This document shows positions 1-7,890 of a DNA stretch of 41,745 nt, one piece after another (the stretch's first letter is position 1; the number at the start of each line of letters is the position of its first letter). The DNA lies in the IMG/VR virus record IMGVR_UViG_3300048029_000101, positions 1 through 41,745 of that record; one strand, 5' to 3'. The notes below the pieces were generated by a model. That model was not told the origin of the DNA. It made no database searches and worked only from the letters and a program-made list of their open reading frames with translations. The DNA comes from a virus. Made by a program: the position numbers and the translations under genes.

Positions 1-342
1 CAACCAAACACATCTAATCAAACTATATCTATAATGCCTAGAGTAGACTTATCTACTGCTATAACGGTATCTATTAGACTAAGGAGAGATGGAGATGGAC
101 TGTCTGAAAATATAACACCTCTTGCTGTATCTAGCAATGGTAACTTTACAGACTTAAATATTTCTAGTACAATACTATCTGAAGGCTCTACTTACTTTAT
201 GGAGATAGAAGCTGACGATAATTTAGCTTATAGAGATAAGATATTTTGTACTAGTCAAAATGACTATAGTATAAAGCACGTGGTGGCTCAAACTAATTAC
301 ACACCATATAGCAGTACTGACGATAACACATACATAATATAA
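1..342 (+). CDS. Head/neck-region protein of unknown function, copy 1 (5' end cut by window)
   Basis: The reading frame is open from the first base, and the second copy (36820-37173) shows that the upstream start lies just outside the window. An internal ATG at position 34 (protein starting MPRVDLSTAIT) is an alternative start. The product is about 100-113 residues, rich in Ser/Thr and beta-prone, with no signal peptide or membrane segment. It lies directly upstream of the portal gene and overlaps it as TAATG, so it is probably a structural or neck protein of the head operon. The C-terminal half (from STILSEGSTYF on) is nearly identical in the two copies, while the middle differs. Function is not recognised. 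Confidence 0.75.
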   Translation, partial: QPNTSNQTISIMPRVDLSTAITVSIRLRRDGDGLSENITPLAVSSNGNFTDLNISSTILSEGSTYFMEIEADDNLAYRDKIFCTSQNDYSIKHVVAQTNYTPYSSTDDNTYII

Positions 343-2090
343 TGGAAGATAAGAAAAAGCAACAAAACGTAAGGATACTTAATCTATCATCTTACGAAGC
401 ACCAGAGGTAAAAGAAGTTCACAATAGAGATTGGGTTTCTTGGGGTGATGACAACAATTACTTTGGTAGATTAATTGACTTAGATACTTCTAGCCCAACT
501 AACGCTAGATGTAATAATGGTATTGCTGATATGGTATTTGGTAGAGGTATAGAATCTACTAACTCTGAGTTATTACCAGAACATTATGTAAGAATGAAGA
601 AACTATTAAGACCTAGAGAAATAAAAAAGGTTGTAATCGATAGAAAGAAACTAGGTCAAGCTGCAATTAAACTTACCTATAATAAAAACAAGACTAAGAT
701 ATTAAAAGTATCTCACTTTCCTATGGAGACTTTAAGAGCTGAGAAAGCTAACTCTAAAGGAATTATACAAGCATACTACTATCATCCTAAATGGGCAGAT
801 GCTAAGCCTAATGATAAGCCTAAAAGAATACCTTGCTTCAAGCACGGAAGTAAATCACAAAGAGAAGAGATATATATAATTAAACCTTATAGAAGTGGTT
901 TTTACTACTACTCTACTCCTGATTACCAAGCTTGTTTACAATATGCTGATTTAGAATGCGAGGTGTCGAACTACCATATATCTAATATACAAAATGGATT
1001 AGCTCCTAGTTTATTTATTAACTTTAACAATGGTATTCCTAACGAAGAAACTCAAGGTGCTATTGAGAAAAAGATTAATGATAAGTTTGCAGGTAGCTCT
1101 AATAGTGGTAAGACAATTATTGCATTTAACGAGTCTTCTGAAACGCAAGCTAACATAGAAGCTATACACTTACCTGATGCTCACGCACAATATCAGTTCT
1201 TATCTGATGAAGCTAGAGAAAAGATTATGTTAGGTCACGGTATTGTATCTCCTATCTTGTTAGGTATTAAAGACAACACAGGATTTGGTAACAATGCAGA
1301 GGAATTAAGAACAGCATCTGTATTAATGGATAATGTAATTATTAGACCATTCCAAGATGAGATTAAATATTGTTTAGAAGATATATTAGCTTTTAACGGT
1401 ATTACTCAAGACTTATACTTTGTAACATTACAACCAATAGAGTTTACAGAGCTAGATAACATCTCTACAAAGATTAGAAAAGAAGAAGAAACTGGTGAGA
1501 AATTATCTTCACAAGTTAAGGAAGACTTTTCTGAAGAGGAAGGTGATGATATGCTAGAGCAATTAGAAGGCTTAGGAGAGGTTTTAAGCGATGATTGGGA
1601 AGTTATACATAGCGAAAGATATTCAGAAGATATAAGTGACGTTAGAATGGCTACAATTAAGTCTAGTAACAAATCATCTAAAGAAGATAGCGATGTATAT
1701 AAGATTAGATATGCTTATATGCCTGTAAGAAGTAATCCTAATAGTAGAGACTTCTGTAAAAAGATGGAAACGTTTACTTCTAGAAATATAGTATTTAGAA
1801 AAGAAGATATTAATATGATGTCTTTTAGAGGAGTGAATAGTAAGTTAGGTCATAACGGTCAGAATTATAGTTTGCTAAAATTTAAGGGAGGTAAAAACTG
1901 CCACCATTACTGGGAGTTAAGAGTATTCAAACTTAAAGGAGATAAGAGAGTAGACCCTGATTCAGCTTACGAGAAAGGTTTAAAAGAACCTAAGAATCCA
2001 AGTGAGATGACAGAAAGAATGATTGACAGAGACGATAACGGAGCATACAGAAGTACATTAAGTAAAATTAAAAACATACTAGGACTATGA
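342..2090 (+). CDS. Portal protein with C-terminal Cys/His extension, copy 1
   Basis: Protein of 582 residues resembling the portal proteins of Bacteroidota siphophages. The portal ring sits at one capsid vertex, conducts DNA during packaging and anchors the tail. The portal core covers roughly residues 1-400, including the conserved stretch YQFLSDEAREKIMLGHG near residue 285. It is followed by an acidic linker and a C-terminal domain (about 415-582) with spaced FC (about 470) and CHHYW (about 520) motifs, which looks like a fused minor-head or MuF-like domain; that last point is inference. ATG overlaps the preceding stop (TAATG), and its own stop overlaps the next start (ATGA). Copy 2 is nearly identical through the core but diverges in the C-terminal domain. 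Confidence 0.85.
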   Translation: MEDKKKQQNVRILNLSSYEAPEVKEVHNRDWVSWGDDNNYFGRLIDLDTSSPTNARCNNGIADMVFGRGIESTNSELLPEHYVRMKKLLRPREIKKVVIDRKKLGQAAIKLTYNKNKTKILKVSHFPMETLRAEKANSKGIIQAYYYHPKWADAKPNDKPKRIPCFKHGSKSQREEIYIIKPYRSGFYYYSTPDYQACLQYADLECEVSNYHISNIQNGLAPSLFINFNNGIPNEETQGAIEKKINDKFAGSSNSGKTIIAFNESSETQANIEAIHLPDAHAQYQFLSDEAREKIMLGHGIVSPILLGIKDNTGFGNNAEELRTASVLMDNVIIRPFQDEIKYCLEDILAFNGITQDLYFVTLQPIEFTELDNISTKIRKEEETGEKLSSQVKEDFSEEEGDDMLEQLEGLGEVLSDDWEVIHSERYSEDISDVRMATIKSSNKSSKEDSDVYKIRYAYMPVRSNPNSRDFCKKMETFTSRNIVFRKEDINMMSFRGVNSKLGHNGQNYSLLKFKGGKNCHHYWELRVFKLKGDKRVDPDSAYEKGLKEPKNPSEMTERMIDRDDNGAYRSTLSKIKNILGL

Positions 2091-2599
2091 AAGCATTATT
2101 CATAACAATAGCAGATTTAAAAGCTAAATCTATTATAGATGGTAATACAGATGCAGACAAGCTAATTCATCAAATTGAAGTAGCACAAGATATGCATATA
2201 CAAAACTATTTAGGTGGTAATCTATATGACAAGCTACAGGACTTAATTATATCTGGAGATATAGACTTACCTGCTAATAGCGATTATAAAGCTCTTAGAG
2301 ACTCTTATATTAAACCTATGCTAATATGGTTTACTCAATTAGAATACTTGCCATTTGCTATGTTTAAAATAGATAATGGAGGTATAAACAAGCATAGAGG
2401 GCAAGAGTCAGATACAGTAGACTTTAGAGATGTAGATAGAATGCAAAGTAAGATTACAGATAGAGCTGAGTTCTATACTAAAAGATTCTTAGATTACATT
2501 TGCTTTAATAGTCAGAAGTTTCCAGAGTACAATAATAATAGTAATGGAGATATGTACCCTGATAAAGATGCTAATAGCTTTTCAAGTTTCGTACTATAA
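2087..2599 (+). CDS. DUF6712-like head-tail connector protein, copy 1
   Basis: Protein of 170 residues matching, by recall, the DUF6712 family, which sits just downstream of the portal in Bacteroidota phages and is thought to be a head-tail adaptor. It is mostly helical, without membrane segments, and ends in an Asn/Ser-rich tail. ATGA overlap with the portal gene and a TAATG junction with the next micro-gene place it in one translational unit. Copy 2 differs by only a few residues despite many silent base changes, so it is under strong purifying selection. The connector role is inferred from family and position. Confidence 0.75.
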   Translation: MKALFITIADLKAKSIIDGNTDADKLIHQIEVAQDMHIQNYLGGNLYDKLQDLIISGDIDLPANSDYKALRDSYIKPMLIWFTQLEYLPFAMFKIDNGGINKHRGQESDTVDFRDVDRMQSKITDRAEFYTKRFLDYICFNSQKFPEYNNNSNGDMYPDKDANSFSSFVL

Positions 2600-2718
2600 T
2601 GAGTGTGAGGGCAAAATATAAAACAAAAGTAAAGAATATAATTAAGCTAGAAGCTTTTTATAATAAGATTAATAAACAAACAAAAGACAAAGATGGCAAA
2701 CGAAATATATCCAGTTAG
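2599..2718 (+). CDS. Conserved 39-residue basic micro-protein, copy 1
   Basis: A 39-codon gene starting MSVRAKYKTK. Its ATG overlaps the stop of the connector gene (TAATG), and it ends 26 bases inside the next gene in another frame. The second copy at 39430-39549 has the same length and the same overlaps. Several differences between the copies are silent or conservative (gtg/gta, aca/act, Arg/Lys), which supports real coding. The product is Lys-rich and probably a single helix. It may be structural or serve mainly to couple translation to the next gene. Function unknown. Confidence 0.6.
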   Translation: MSVRAKYKTKVKNIIKLEAFYNKINKQTKDKDGKRNISS

Positions 2719-2884
2719 TTGGTGGGGTAGTCCAGTAGAAAATGGCTGGGGTGGTATCTACTACGATTATGCAATAACAAGTGAAGTACCAAGTTTATTA
2801 TCAACATTACAAGCAAGAGCAGATTACTACGAGAATGTAACTTGTACAACTGCAACATTAACCGAATTAGAAAACATAGAATAA
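2693..2884 (+). CDS. Small structural-operon protein, copy 1
   Basis: A 63-residue acidic protein starting MANEIYPVSWWG, with a Trp/Gly-rich N-terminus and a short helical C-terminal half. It has no signal peptide or membrane segment. It is followed two bases later by the receptor-binding protein gene and is duplicated at 39524-39715 with about nine residue changes. Position suggests a small virion or fibre-assembly protein. Function not recognised. Confidence 0.65.
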   Translation: MANEIYPVSWWGSPVENGWGGIYYDYAITSEVPSLLSTLQARADYYENVTCTTATLTELENIE

Positions 2885-2885
2885 G

Positions 2886-4250
2886 ATGGCAGATAATTTA
2901 TTAGAGAAAGCATCAATATTACTTACACCAACTGCATACAATGATGGAAGTATGTTAAGTGTAAAACCAGAAAACGGAGATGGAGACTTTGACTTTACAA
3001 GAGGTTCTGCTGCAACTAGAGTTAATGCACAAGGTTTAGTAGAGAATGTACAGATAATCAGTTCAGAGTTAGTTTCAAATGGAGATTTTAGTAATGGAAG
3101 CACGGATTGGACTTTAGGAAGTGGATGGAGTATTGGAGATGGTTATGCAGTAACTGATGGAACTATAAACAAAGGTATAAATCAAGAAGGTATTTTAACA
3201 TCGGGAAAATTTTATAAAATATCTTTAGATGTAAATGTATTAAGTGGCTCGTTATCTTCAAGGTTAAGATTTTTTGATTCTAATTCTAGTGGTACTACTA
3301 TATCTAATATTACATCAAGTGGTACTTATACTTTTTACACATCTGCAAATAAGACTGGTTTTCAATTAATTAGCCTTTCTAATAATACTGCTGAATATAC
3401 AGCAACTAATTTTACAGTTAAAGAAATAACAGACGATACAGACATACCAAGAATAGACTACACAGATGGTTGTGGAAGTTGGTTATTAGAACCACAGAGT
3501 ACCAACTTATATCTTAATTCAGACACATTATCAACTCAATCAAGCGCAACAAGTGCTAGTACATACACAGTTTCTTTTTATGGTACTGGAACAATAACTT
3601 TTAGTGGAACACATACTGGAACTTTAGTTGGTACTGCTGCTGATGAGAGGGTATCTGCTACATTTACTACAACAAGTGGAACTTTAACATCTACGATAAG
3701 TGGTACTTGTACTAAAGGTCAGCTTGAAAACCAAGACTACGTAACCTCATACATACCAACTAACGGGAGCATAGCAACTAGACTAGCTGATGAAGCAAAC
3801 AATAGTGGGAACTCTAGTTTAATAAATAGCACAGAGGGTGTATTGTATGCAGAGATAGCAGCTTTGGCTAATGATGGTACTTTTAGATTGATTTCTATTT
3901 CAGATGGAACAAATTCTAATAGAATTTTTTTAGCTTTTTCTAATAATAATAATAAAATAACTGCAAACATAACAAGTGGAGGGGTTTCACAAGGAAGTAT
4001 TCATTATACAAGTACAAATTTATTATTATTTCACAAAATAGCATTAAAATACAAACTTAACGATTTCCAATTATGGATAAATGGAATTAAAGTAGCGACA
4101 GACACAACTGCTACAATGCCAACGGGATTAAATAGATTAAATTTTACGAATGGAGATGGTGTACAAAACTTTTTCCACGGAAAAGCAAAAGCACTAGCAG
4201 TATTCCCTATATTAACAGATGCAGAATTACAATCTTTAACAACACAATAA
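2886..4250 (+). CDS. Modular receptor-binding or tail-fibre-like protein, copy 1
   Basis: Protein of 454 residues. The N-terminus (about 1-38) is shared with copy 2. Next comes a carbohydrate-binding-module-like segment (about 60-175, beginning LVSNGDFSNGSTDW), a short shared block containing PRIDYTDGCGSW, a Ser/Thr-rich beta segment, and a C-terminal LamG/concanavalin-like domain (about 305-454). This fits a virion protein that contacts surface polysaccharides. Copy 2 at 39717 keeps the ends and the central block but carries different sequence between them, a sign of cassette exchange. Receptor binding is inferred from domain type and this pattern. Confidence 0.65.
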   Translation: MADNLLEKASILLTPTAYNDGSMLSVKPENGDGDFDFTRGSAATRVNAQGLVENVQIISSELVSNGDFSNGSTDWTLGSGWSIGDGYAVTDGTINKGINQEGILTSGKFYKISLDVNVLSGSLSSRLRFFDSNSSGTTISNITSSGTYTFYTSANKTGFQLISLSNNTAEYTATNFTVKEITDDTDIPRIDYTDGCGSWLLEPQSTNLYLNSDTLSTQSSATSASTYTVSFYGTGTITFSGTHTGTLVGTAADERVSATFTTTSGTLTSTISGTCTKGQLENQDYVTSYIPTNGSIATRLADEANNSGNSSLINSTEGVLYAEIAALANDGTFRLISISDGTNSNRIFLAFSNNNNKITANITSGGVSQGSIHYTSTNLLLFHKIALKYKLNDFQLWINGIKVATDTTATMPTGLNRLNFTNGDGVQNFFHGKAKALAVFPILTDAELQSLTTQ

Positions 4251-4252
4251 TT

Positions 4253-4549
4253 ATGATACATAAAAGATATACATTTACAGATAAAGCACAAGCAGACTCA
4301 AAGATAAGTAAGTTTTTTGATATAGATGAAGAAGGTAATAAAGTACCTAATGAAAGAGCAGCATTTATATACTTAGATAAGTTTGTGCTTGTTCAAGGAC
4401 AATACGATGAAGAAGGTGATGAGGTAGTAGCTCCTACTTATTCTGAAGGATATGCACTTGATGTTGTTTGGCATAACTTAGAAGAATCTCCTTACGGATG
4501 GAAAACTTATGAAGTAGAACCAGAATCACCTTGTCACACACTATACTAA
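4253..4549 (+). CDS. Small protein downstream of the receptor-binding gene, copy 1
   Basis: A 98-residue acidic protein of unknown function. It is distantly related to the gene at the same place in copy 2 (40846-41175): both contain a run of the type QGxYDxxGxEVxxPxY followed by GxAxD, and a C-terminal YxVxPxSxxH. It could be a fibre chaperone or a small tail component, which is inferred from position only. The stop overlaps the next ATG (TAATG). Confidence 0.6.
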   Translation: MIHKRYTFTDKAQADSKISKFFDIDEEGNKVPNERAAFIYLDKFVLVQGQYDEEGDEVVAPTYSEGYALDVVWHNLEESPYGWKTYEVEPESPCHTLY

Positions 4550-4773
4550 TGATACAACAAGATAAACTATTACATTTCTTTTACGGTAGTATTATGCTAC
4601 ACTTATCTATGGTTTTATTTAATCCATACATATCTATGCTTATAGTAGCTATAATAGGTGCTGGAAAAGAATTAATTTACGATAAATATATGAACAAAGG
4701 GAATTGCGAATGGCTAGACTTTGGTTTTACTATAGCTCCTTGCTTTCTCTATTTAATAACCTTAGTATTCTAA
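4549..4773 (+). CDS. Small membrane protein, YfiM/DUF2279-like
   Basis: A 74-residue protein starting MIQQDKLLHFFYGS. An upstream ATG at 4531 exists, but the start at 4549 gives the TAATG junction typical of this operon. It has two or three hydrophobic segments (about 13-42 and 58-74). The DKLLHF start, a central GAGKELIYDKY and a W-D-F motif recall YfiM/DUF2279-type proteins found near phage lysis genes. It may act in lysis. It is absent from the equivalent place in copy 2. Confidence 0.6.
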   Translation: MIQQDKLLHFFYGSIMLHLSMVLFNPYISMLIVAIIGAGKELIYDKYMNKGNCEWLDFGFTIAPCFLYLITLVF

Positions 4774-4785
4774 TACACTAACCAA

Positions 4786-5409
4786 ATGAAGATAATACTA
4801 CTAAAAGTCTTAGAGGTTATTATGCCTCAATTTATTAAAACCCTATTCAAGAAAAAAGAAAAGAAGAGGTTAATAATAGAATTAGAGAACCACGATATAT
4901 TCGCTACACTTGATAGGGTTAGAACTGAGGTAGCTAACTTAAAGTTTTATACTCACGGAGAGTACGATAAGGTTAAGACTAGAATGTGTTATGACTTCAC
5001 TAAGCATAAGTCGATTAAATGTTCTTCAAGAATGTTAGACATTATAAGAACAAAAGGTATAGACTCTATGGATAGAGATAAGCTAAAGAAACTTATACTT
5101 CTAGAACAAGGAGATATGCACAGAGAATACATAAAGTCTATTAGAATAGAATGGGATTTAAAAGGAGTAAGTCCTCAAGACGTAGATTACGTTATACATT
5201 TATTTGAAAAGTTTAGATACGATGTAATAGTTTCTTTTGAACATAGAATAAACTCTATATTTGGAAGCACCTATAATAAAGATAATTTCTCATTAATGTT
5301 AGCAGTATTTGAAATGTGGGCAATGGGAATTGACTTACTGCCAAGAGATATGTCGACTACGTTTGAGTCTCTTAATGGTAAGTTTAAAGATATAAAATAC
5401 TTGGCATAA
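4786..5409 (+). CDS. Unknown protein of the lysis-side region
   Basis: A 207-residue, mostly helical, Lys-rich protein; no family recognised. The N-terminus is hydrophobic then strongly basic (FKKKEKKR at about 21-28). An internal ATG at 4822 (MPQFIKTLF) is an alternative start. The stop overlaps the ATG of the endolysin gene (TAATG), so the two are translated together. Copy 2 has no counterpart here and instead carries a short coiled-coil/membrane protein, so this is a replaceable module of the lysis region. Confidence 0.6.
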   Translation: MKIILLKVLEVIMPQFIKTLFKKKEKKRLIIELENHDIFATLDRVRTEVANLKFYTHGEYDKVKTRMCYDFTKHKSIKCSSRMLDIIRTKGIDSMDRDKLKKLILLEQGDMHREYIKSIRIEWDLKGVSPQDVDYVIHLFEKFRYDVIVSFEHRINSIFGSTYNKDNFSLMLAVFEMWAMGIDLLPRDMSTTFESLNGKFKDIKYLA

Positions 5410-5732
5410 TGAGTAAATACTTTAAAGAAATAGAATATAAAATGGATAAGAGCTTTTTAGAGAAGTTAGACCAAGCAAGAGAGTTTGCAGGTTTTCCATT
5501 CTTTATTAACTCGGCTTATAGAAGTCCAGACCATCCAGAGTCTATTAAAAACCCTACATCAAGCCATATAAAAGGTTTAGCTGTAGATATTAGAGCTAGA
5601 GATAGTAGAACTAGGTATTTAATTATTGATGCTTTAATGCACGTTGGATTTAATCGTATTGGTATTGCCGATACATTTATTCACGTTGACGATGATAAAG
5701 ATAAGTCTTGTGGTGTAATATGGACTTACTAA
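5409..5732 (+). CDS. Peptidase M15 endolysin (M15_3-like), copy 1
   Basis: A 107-residue zinc peptidase of the M15/VanY type that cleaves peptide cross-links of peptidoglycan at the end of infection. The zinc ligands are visible as H53, D60 (in SSHIKGLAVDI) and H92 (in FIHVD), with the conserved AYRSPDH segment at about 36-42. No signal peptide is present, so it would depend on the downstream holin. It is followed, with a 13-base overlap, by a micro membrane gene and then the holin. A second, truncated copy starts at 41494. Confidence 0.9.
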   Translation: MSKYFKEIEYKMDKSFLEKLDQAREFAGFPFFINSAYRSPDHPESIKNPTSSHIKGLAVDIRARDSRTRYLIIDALMHVGFNRIGIADTFIHVDDDKDKSCGVIWTY

Positions 5733-5863
5733 TATTCTTGTTTAACTTGGTAATGTTGTTTAGTGGAGCTACTGTTCCATTAGATGCTGTTAAATACCCT
5801 AAAACACTAATGCTAATTAATAGATTAGCTTTAATAGGTTTAATAATATACTTAATGATATGA
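5720..5863 (+). CDS. 47-residue membrane micro-protein of the lysis cassette
   Basis: An open frame of 48 codons starting MDLLIFLFNLVMLFSG. It begins inside the end of the endolysin gene and ends with an ATGA overlap on the holin gene. Two hydrophobic stretches (about 3-18 and 30-47) flank a short linker containing Lys/Tyr/Pro. The tight overlaps at both ends argue for a real gene. A second holin, an antiholin or a spanin-like helper are possible roles, inferred from context only. Confidence 0.6.
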   Translation: MDLLIFLFNLVMLFSGATVPLDAVKYPKTLMLINRLALIGLIIYLMI

Positions 5864-6318
5864 GTGATAGAAAATTAAAAAACAATGGTAAAGGTACTTT
5901 CTTTGGAAATCTACTAAGAGGGTTAGTTAAAACTGGTAAGAAAGCATCTCCTATATTCGATGCAATAACTGGTGGTAAAGTATCAGATATATTAAACGCT
6001 ATTGGTAGTAGTAAAGAATTAACAGCTGTAGAAAAAGAAATGTTAGTTAAAGAACTAGAACAAGATGTAATTGAAATGCAAGAAATCTCTAAAAGATGGG
6101 ATTCTGATATGTCTAGTGATTCTTGGTTAAGTAAAAACATAAGACCTCTAAGCTTAGCTTTTCTTACATTAAGTCTATTTCTATACGTTATATTAGATAG
6201 TTCCTTAAACAGCTTTAAAATAGATTCTCAATGGATATCTTTATTAGGTAACTTACTTATGTTGGTATATGGTGGTTACTTTGGTGCTAGAACACTAGAA
6301 AAAATACGTCAGAAGTAA
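5860..6318 (+). CDS. Holin, 3-TM phage holin family-like
   Basis: A 152-residue protein with a soluble, charged N-terminal half and a C-terminal membrane part (segments about 96-113 and 122-142) ending in Lys/Arg. The segment RWDSDMSSDSWLSKNIRPL before the first membrane helix is characteristic, by recall, of the Holin_3TM family. Such proteins form holes in the inner membrane that release the endolysin. It is the last gene of the late operon; the downstream region to 6430 is non-coding. Confidence 0.8.
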   Translation: MSDRKLKNNGKGTFFGNLLRGLVKTGKKASPIFDAITGGKVSDILNAIGSSKELTAVEKEMLVKELEQDVIEMQEISKRWDSDMSSDSWLSKNIRPLSLAFLTLSLFLYVILDSSLNSFKIDSQWISLLGNLLMLVYGGYFGARTLEKIRQK

Positions 6319-6399
6319 AAGACTATTTTTTAATAATACACTACTCTAAAAAAAATTGAACATACCTATCCTAAATTCTTCAATATCTTTTTTTATAAC

Positions 6400-6422
6400 T
6401 ATTTGCCTTTAGGGGCAAATAT
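6400..6422 (+). promoter_or_regulatory. Inverted repeat, possible operator upstream of 6535 gene
   Basis: ATTTGCC (6401-6407) is repeated inverted as GGCAAAT (6414-6420), forming a 7-base hairpin arm pair without a following T run, so it does not look like a terminator. It lies just upstream of a TATCTTTG box and could be a regulator-binding site. The rest of 6319-6430 shows nothing beyond A/T runs. Confidence 0.4.
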
Positions 6423-6433
6423 TTATGATTTAA

Positions 6434-6441
6434 TATCTTTG
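6434..6441 (+). promoter_or_regulatory. Possible host-type promoter, -7 box only
   Basis: TATCTTTG matches the Bacteroidota -7 consensus TAnnTTTG. A TTG at the usual distance (17-23 bases upstream) is not seen; the nearest lies 28 bases upstream at 6403. It could drive the M15-like gene that starts at 6535 and may need an activator or be weak. Confidence 0.4.
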
Positions 6442-6534
6442 CGAGAAGCAAAGGTTGTTATTTCTTTAAATATAAAACAAAGGTACGAAAAAAAATCGAG
6501 AAAGTCAAATTTACTTATTAACAATTTAACTTCT

Positions 6535-7032
6535 ATGTTTATAACTATATTTGGTAGTTTAATTTATTTTACTTATATTTATATTGTGAGAAACAGAAAG
6601 AGACATAATTTTAATGATTTTATTCCTAGATATACAGATACCTATACTAAGGAGATGGACGAGGAAGGTTTAAAGATACTTAAATGGTCTATGTTTGATA
6701 GTCCAGACTCTTTAGGTAGTGGTAAAAGATTTATGGAGAGTGAACCTGTTTTTATATTAGACACTGTTTTTAGAAAGGAAAGATTAAAGGGTTACATACA
6801 TTTAGGCTACACATCGAAGGCTTACGCAGACCGAATAGGACTTGGTTTAGAGTCAGAGCATAGGATAGGCAAGGCGATAAAGTTTAAGTGTATAAATCCT
6901 GCTCATAGGTTTAGATTGGTTAGAGGTCTAATTCAATACGGTATAGAAAGGATAAGATTGTACGACCAGAGTATTTACTTTGATACTGAACACAATCTTA
7001 AAGGTGAAGACCTTAGTTTTAGACATTTTTAG
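6535..7032 (+). CDS. Membrane-anchored degenerate M15-like protein, probably not a zinc peptidase
   Basis: The frame is open from a TTG at 6403, but a promoter-like box at 6434-6441 favours the ATG at 6535, giving 165 residues. An N-terminal membrane helix (about 2-18) is followed by a basic stretch. The C-terminal part aligns with the phage's own M15 endolysin: SEHRIGKAIKF matches SSHIKGLAVDI, and IYFDTE matches IHVDDD. Of the three zinc ligands only His is kept (H109); Asp is Lys (K116) and the last His is Tyr (Y148). A peptidoglycan-binding or superinfection role is possible but unproven. A terminator follows. Confidence 0.6.
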   Translation: MFITIFGSLIYFTYIYIVRNRKRHNFNDFIPRYTDTYTKEMDEEGLKILKWSMFDSPDSLGSGKRFMESEPVFILDTVFRKERLKGYIHLGYTSKAYADRIGLGLESEHRIGKAIKFKCINPAHRFRLVRGLIQYGIERIRLYDQSIYFDTEHNLKGEDLSFRHF

Positions 7033-7052
7033 TTTTTTTGTTTATTAGTTTT

Positions 7053-7085
7053 ATAGGGAAGATTTAATTATTTTCCCTATTTTTT
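7053..7085 (+). terminator. Rho-independent terminator
   Basis: Perfect 8-base stem ATAGGGAA (7053-7060) / TTCCCTAT (7073-7080), 12-base loop, followed by a T run. It ends the transcript carrying the degenerate M15-like gene. Confidence 0.8.
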
Positions 7086-7096
7086 ATGTCTAAAAT

Positions 7097-7127
7097 TTGC
7101 GTATGTCATTTATTTGTTGTATGTTTG
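7097..7127 (+). promoter_or_regulatory. Early promoter with conserved GTATGTCA box
   Basis: TTG at 7097-7099, exactly 20 bases, then TATGTTTG at 7120-7127, matching the Bacteroidota consensus. CGTATGTCA directly follows the TTG, as in the promoters at 7432, 12930 and 21905 (minus strand), and may be an operator. Drives the lipoprotein gene at 7151. Confidence 0.8.
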
Positions 7128-7150
7128 CCTAGAATTTAAAAATATATAAG

Positions 7151-7414
7151 ATGAAAAAATTATTAGTATTAGTATTAGTGTTAGGTTTCTTTAGTTGTTC
7201 AGAGCAAGAAGATGTTTATTGTAACTCAAGCTGTTGGACTGTTATCAACAAGAAAGATAGAATGGTTGGAGACAACATTTATGAGTTTAGTATTAAGATA
7301 CAAAGAAATTGCTCTACTACTAACGAATGGAAAAGAGTTTACTTAAACAATACTAGCGAGCTAGCTATGTATGAATTAGGTGATGTGTTATGTGGTGAAC
7401 AAGTGCCTGAATAA
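7151..7414 (+). CDS. Small lipoprotein
   Basis: An 87-residue protein with a classical lipoprotein signal: MKK, a hydrophobic run of Leu/Val, then the lipobox GFFSC with Cys16 as the lipidation site. The mature part (about 71 residues) has three or four further cysteines and is acidic near its start (SEQEDVY). It has its own early promoter and no co-transcribed partner before the next promoter. Phage lipoproteins expressed early often alter the host surface, for example superinfection exclusion; that is inference here. Confidence 0.75.
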   Translation: MKKLLVLVLVLGFFSCSEQEDVYCNSSCWTVINKKDRMVGDNIYEFSIKIQRNCSTTNEWKRVYLNNTSELAMYELGDVLCGEQVPE

Positions 7415-7431
7415 AATAATTAAAGTTTTTC

Positions 7432-7462
7432 TTGCATATGTCATTTATATTTCGTAAGTTTG
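7432..7462 (+). promoter_or_regulatory. Early promoter with conserved GTATGTCA-type box
   Basis: TTG at 7432-7434, 20 bases, TAAGTTTG at 7455-7462. The element CATATGTCA follows the TTG. It starts the operon of the secreted protein, coiled-coil protein, ERF and DUF3127 genes (7493-8963). Confidence 0.8.
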
Positions 7463-7492
7463 TACTATAATTAAATAAAAATAAATAGAAAA

Positions 7493-7876
7493 ATGAGAAA
7501 ATTAGTATTATTATTAGTAACAGTGTTAGCATTTAACTTATCAAATGCACAAGAGCAAGCAGTATTCAAATTTAAATCCACAAAACAGTTAGTTCACAAT
7601 ATTTATGGAGATGACATATTGAATCAGCTAAACAGATACTTCATATATAATAAGGATGAGAACACTCTATATGAGTACAAGACAAAGAATTTTAAGAAGG
7701 TAATTCAAACAAGAGAACTAGGTAAAGTCTGGATTGAAGGGGACTGGAGACTTAAATGTAACGCAATACAATCAGCTAATGCTAGACAAGGTGAGTCATT
7801 CTTGATAAAAGCTGTAGATAGCTTTACTGGAAAAACCTTTACAATAGAGATTACAGTAAGTAAGTGGATAGAATAA
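7493..7876 (+). CDS. Secreted protein of unknown function
   Basis: A 127-residue protein with a signal peptide: MRK, a hydrophobic core (about 4-16) and a likely signal peptidase site after SNAQ (about 20). The mature domain is beta-prone with a central YxYKTKxFK segment and ends TIEITVSKWIE. It is the first gene of the early recombination operon. Function not recognised; export to the periplasm or outside is supported by the signal sequence. Confidence 0.7.
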   Translation: MRKLVLLLVTVLAFNLSNAQEQAVFKFKSTKQLVHNIYGDDILNQLNRYFIYNKDENTLYEYKTKNFKKVIQTRELGKVWIEGDWRLKCNAIQSANARQGESFLIKAVDSFTGKTFTIEITVSKWIE

Positions 7877-7890
7877 TTAATCTAAAAACA

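Noticed and set aside
1406-1672. Minus-strand frame inside the portal gene
   Set aside because: Ser/Leu-rich antisense shadow of an acidic coding stretch; the plus-strand gene is conserved in both copies.
6403-6534. N-terminal extension of the M15-like protein from a TTG codon
   Set aside because: A TATCTTTG box at 6434-6441 lies inside it and the ATG at 6535 directly begins a membrane helix; the extension is more likely leader sequence.
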